NCBI GenBank assembly: GCA_027062165.1
Contig: JAMOTU010000067.1
Span: 1-9,650 of the forward strand
Length of the DNA: 9,650 nucleotides
Direction of reading: 5' to 3'
Source: Candidatus Altimarinota bacterium
Lineage (GTDB): Bacteria > Patescibacteriota > Gracilibacteria > Absconditabacterales > Absconditicoccaceae
The notes under the pieces are model-generated. The model was not told the DNA's origin, ran no database searches, and worked only from the letters and a program-made list of their open reading frames with translations. Below, piece after piece: positions 8,200-9,650 of the stretch; the stretch's first letter is position 1; each line of letters begins with the position of its first letter. The position numbers and the translations under genes were made by a program.

Positions 8200-8636
8200 A
8201 AGATTTTTTGGTAAGCATTAAAAAAGATTTCTCTTAATTTTTGATACGATACAAGATTTAATACTTCATCAATACTTGCCCATTTGTATATTCCTAAATA
8301 TCCTTCTTTAGGAGGAATATAGATTTGGTTAGGGTCTCAAGTGTATTTTAGTAAATAATAAGTAATTTTTTTATCAAATTTTCATTTATCTTCACTTTCT
8401 AAATGAATTTCTAGATCTCCAACAAATCATTCAGGTTTTAAATATTTAGGATTTATGCCTGTTTCTTCGCTAACTTCTCTTATGGCAGTATCTATAGGAG
8501 ATTCTCCTGGTTTTATTTTTCATTTAGGAGCAATCCATTCTATTTTTTTTGAAAGAGCATATCTTTTTAGTATTAGAAATTTTGGATTTCCTTTTTCATC
8601 TTCATAATATACTATTCATCAAGCACTTTTAATCAT
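8187..8636 (-). CDS. Nudix hydrolase
   Basis: The 149-residue product carries a perfect Nudix box at residues 39-61: G39, E45, R53, E54, E57, E58, G60 and I61, matching GX5EX7REUXEEXGU. The box binds metal and cleaves nucleoside diphosphates linked to another group. The N-terminus MIKSAGGIVYY and the segment EWIAPKGKIKPGE are typical of MutT/Ap4A-hydrolase-like members. The sequence before the box (EW-APKGK) and the later YYLLKY and YLGIYKWAS recall Ap4A-type enzymes, but the substrate cannot be set from sequence. It could clean oxidised nucleotides or dinucleoside polyphosphates. Both Gly6 and Gly7 are TGA. It overlaps the upstream LemA-like gene by 8 bases and the downstream exonuclease by 13, so the three are tightly coupled. 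Confidence 0.93.
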
Positions 8637-9087
8637 TTGTTAGTTTTTTAAAAATACAAAAGATTCCAAAACTTAAAACGCATAAAATAATCTCTAAAAA
8701 TTTTAATAATTTTTTGATATTTAATAAAGATTTTAGTGTATCTGACAATTTAGAAATAACTTCAATATTTATAATTGGTTTGTTTAAAATTTTAGATAAG
8801 TCTTCTAGATTTTTTTGATAGTCTTGCCAAAATAGTAAAAAGTCTTCTGGTTCATGATGAAATCATTTTATAAATTTTTCTTTTGGTAAATATAATACTT
8901 CTATTAGGTTTTCAAATTTCGGAATTATATTTTTTTCTTTATAAAGAAATATACTGATTTCAAAAAAAATTTCATCTAATAAATTTTGTAAATAGAAAAA
9001 AAGTCTTCTGTAATGAAGTTTTAAAAGAGCATATAGAGTAATTAGAATAAAAATGATTATTATGTAAAACATAAAATATTTAATCAT
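8629..9087 (-). CDS. Small membrane protein with two hydrophobic ends, LemA-like
   Basis: The 152-residue product starts with one membrane helix (about 4-22). A helical, charged region follows (about 25-125), then a second hydrophobic segment (about 128-146) and a short basic tail. After the first helix, the pattern LLDEIFFEISIFLYKEKNIIPKFENLIEVL (34-65) resembles the start of LemA proteins. In those, an N-terminal helix precedes an alternating helix with a basic-residue plus Ile-Pro-x-Leu/Phe signature. LemA members are about 180-200 residues and lack the C-terminal hydrophobic end, so this is a weak match and the family call is tentative. TGA codons such as 8863-8865 are needed to reach the TAA at 8629-8631. 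It starts 22 bases after the stop of the basic-protein gene and overlaps the Nudix gene by 8 bases. Confidence 0.75.
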
Positions 9088-9109
9088 TTTGATTTTTTAC
9101 AAATAAAAA

Positions 9110-9454
9110 CTATCTTCTCCTCACCATTTTCATCAGTTTTCTTCTAACCCATCCAGATATAGGTACTTCTACAAATTCTAAGCTACCGGAAGGAGATTTT
9201 ATAAGTCTATAACCATCTGGATCCACTCTTAGTCTTGTTTCCCAACATACTTTTCTTCATTTAGCAAACCGATGATAAGTATTTCATTTAGGATTAGTTT
9301 TAGCTATTATTACTCCAAGTTGTTTTCACATTTCTATGTCTAGTTTTCTTTTTGGATATTCAAATCTCTTAGCTCCTTTAGGTCTTTTTTTTGCTTGCTT
9401 AGCTAATTGTGCCTTTTTCTTAGCTATACCACGTTTGTTTGTTCTTGAAGCCAT
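9110..9454 (-). CDS. Small, very basic protein, unknown (possibly ribosomal or nucleic-acid binding)
   Basis: The 114-residue product is dense in Lys and Arg, especially in residues 3-38 and in the tail RRKLMKMVRRR, and has no membrane helix. The middle is more ordered: GVIIAKTNPKGNTYHRF, then CWETRLRVDPDGYRLIKSPSG and EFVEVPISGWVRR. I do not recognise it with confidence. The order HRF ... W-x-x-RLRV ... GYRLI faintly resembles the C-terminal half of ribosomal protein bL28 (HRFW ... TLRV ... G-RVI), but the bL28 N-terminal motif is absent. It could be a lineage-specific ribosomal or RNA-binding protein. Three of nine Gly codons are TGA, a lower share than in its neighbours. It is first in the minus-strand operon. 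The 125 bases upstream are AT-rich; no convincing promoter was found there for this gene. Confidence 0.8.
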
Positions 9455-9545
9455 TTGTAACTATATTTATTGTCTAAAAATTTAAATTTTTTAATTCAAT
9501 TTTTGTAGTTGAATATATTTTTAATAAAAAAACCTATAAAATCAA

Positions 9546-9573
9546 TTGAAATTTATTTTATTATCATTATAAG
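9546..9573 (+). promoter_or_regulatory. Candidate promoter for the GC-rich RNA-like stretch at the right edge
   Basis: TTGAAA (9546-9551), a 16-base spacer and TATAAG (9568-9573) would start transcription near 9580, just where composition jumps from AT-rich to GC-rich. The spacing and -35 match the candidate promoters at 2118 and 6895. Confidence 0.5.
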
Positions 9574-9579
9574 AAGTTA

Positions 9580-9650
9580 ATGCTAAGGGGTTGGTGGACT
9601 GCTAAACTACCTCCTTCCCATCACTTGTTCAGGGGAGCCGGTATATCCCA
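9580..9650 (+). ncRNA. Probable start of an unidentified structured RNA gene, cut by the window edge
   Basis: From about 9587 the G+C content rises to roughly half, against about a quarter elsewhere. Two successive hairpins can be drawn. GGTGG (9593-9597) pairs with CTACC (9607-9611) around a 9-base loop, with one G-U pair. CTTCCC (9614-9619) pairs with GGGGAG (9632-9637) around a 12-base loop. No long open frame explains the composition. A promoter-like sequence lies just upstream on the plus strand. Structured RNAs keep high G+C in AT-rich genomes, so an RNA gene such as RNase P RNA, tmRNA, SRP RNA, 6S RNA or an rRNA is likely. I could not match a signature of any of these in the 65 visible bases. 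Strand is inferred from the promoter only. Confidence 0.5.

Noticed and set aside
9494..9514. ATTCAA/TTGAAT inverted repeat as a terminator or operator
   Set aside because: Only 6 bp with a 9-base loop in very AT-rich sequence, with no GC pairs beyond one and no clear context.
9593..9611. A tRNA-Ser(GCT), because CTGCTAA resembles its anticodon loop
   Set aside because: The flanking 5-bp stem has an A-A mismatch next to the loop, and no D-arm or acceptor can be drawn upstream in the AT-rich sequence. The T-arm region would lie partly beyond the edge, so it cannot be supported.
9612..9650. A tRNA on the minus strand (TAGTTTAGCAG resembles an A-box) or a 6S RNA segment (GAGCCGGTATAT)
   Set aside because: No anticodon arm or T-arm follows on the minus strand, and the 6S resemblance is a short run that could be chance.
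1..9650. Mobile elements, CRISPR arrays or long direct repeats
   Set aside because: No transposase, integrase, Cas-like product, regularly spaced repeat or terminal inverted repeat was seen on either strand.

Overview
The window only makes sense if TGA is read as glycine rather than stop. With TAA and TAG as the only stops, short open fragments join into eleven long, tightly packed genes. Glycines that are fixed in well-known families then fall on TGA codons, for example in the Walker A loop of the ATPase, the KH GxxG loop, and the ARGDLG motif of pyruvate kinase. This is genetic code 25, known from Absconditabacteria (SR1) and Gracilibacteria (BD1-5). With the very AT-rich composition, small intergenic gaps, and no Shine-Dalgarno motif spaced to any chosen start, the source is most likely a member of one of those two Patescibacteria/CPR lineages. 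I cannot decide between them from sequence alone.

Layout. Positions 1-2091 (minus strand) hold two unrecognised membrane proteins in a TAATG-overlapped pair. The second runs off the left edge. Positions 2092-2221 form a divergent intergenic region with two candidate promoters facing each other. Positions 2222-6795 (plus strand) form one packed five-gene operon: a PINA-type ATPase with a KH domain but no PIN domain, pyruvate kinase, a BatA/B-like membrane-anchored VWA protein, a membrane-anchored coiled-coil protein, and an ECF-like sigma-70 factor. Positions 6963-7241 (plus) hold a monocistronic HU gene with its own promoter and a strong hairpin terminator. That terminator lies between convergent units and probably serves both. 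Positions 9454-7312 (minus) form a four-gene operon: a small very basic protein, a LemA-like membrane protein, a Nudix hydrolase, and a stand-alone 5'-3' exonuclease (the PolA N-terminal-domain type) ending in QLTLF, a typical sliding-clamp-binding peptide. At the right edge, about 9580-9650, an abrupt GC-rich, hairpin-forming stretch follows a promoter-like sequence and looks like the start of a structured RNA gene.

How the genes fit together. The genes mix DNA maintenance (PINA-like ATPase, HU, flap exonuclease, Nudix), the last ATP-yielding step of glycolysis (pyruvate kinase), and an envelope or regulatory set (VWA, coiled coil, sigma factor, LemA-like, two unknown membrane proteins). The points most worth following are the PIN-less bacterial PINA homologue, the clamp motif on the small exonuclease, the unknown membrane pair, the complete absence of TGA-Gly from HU, and the unidentified RNA at the right edge.
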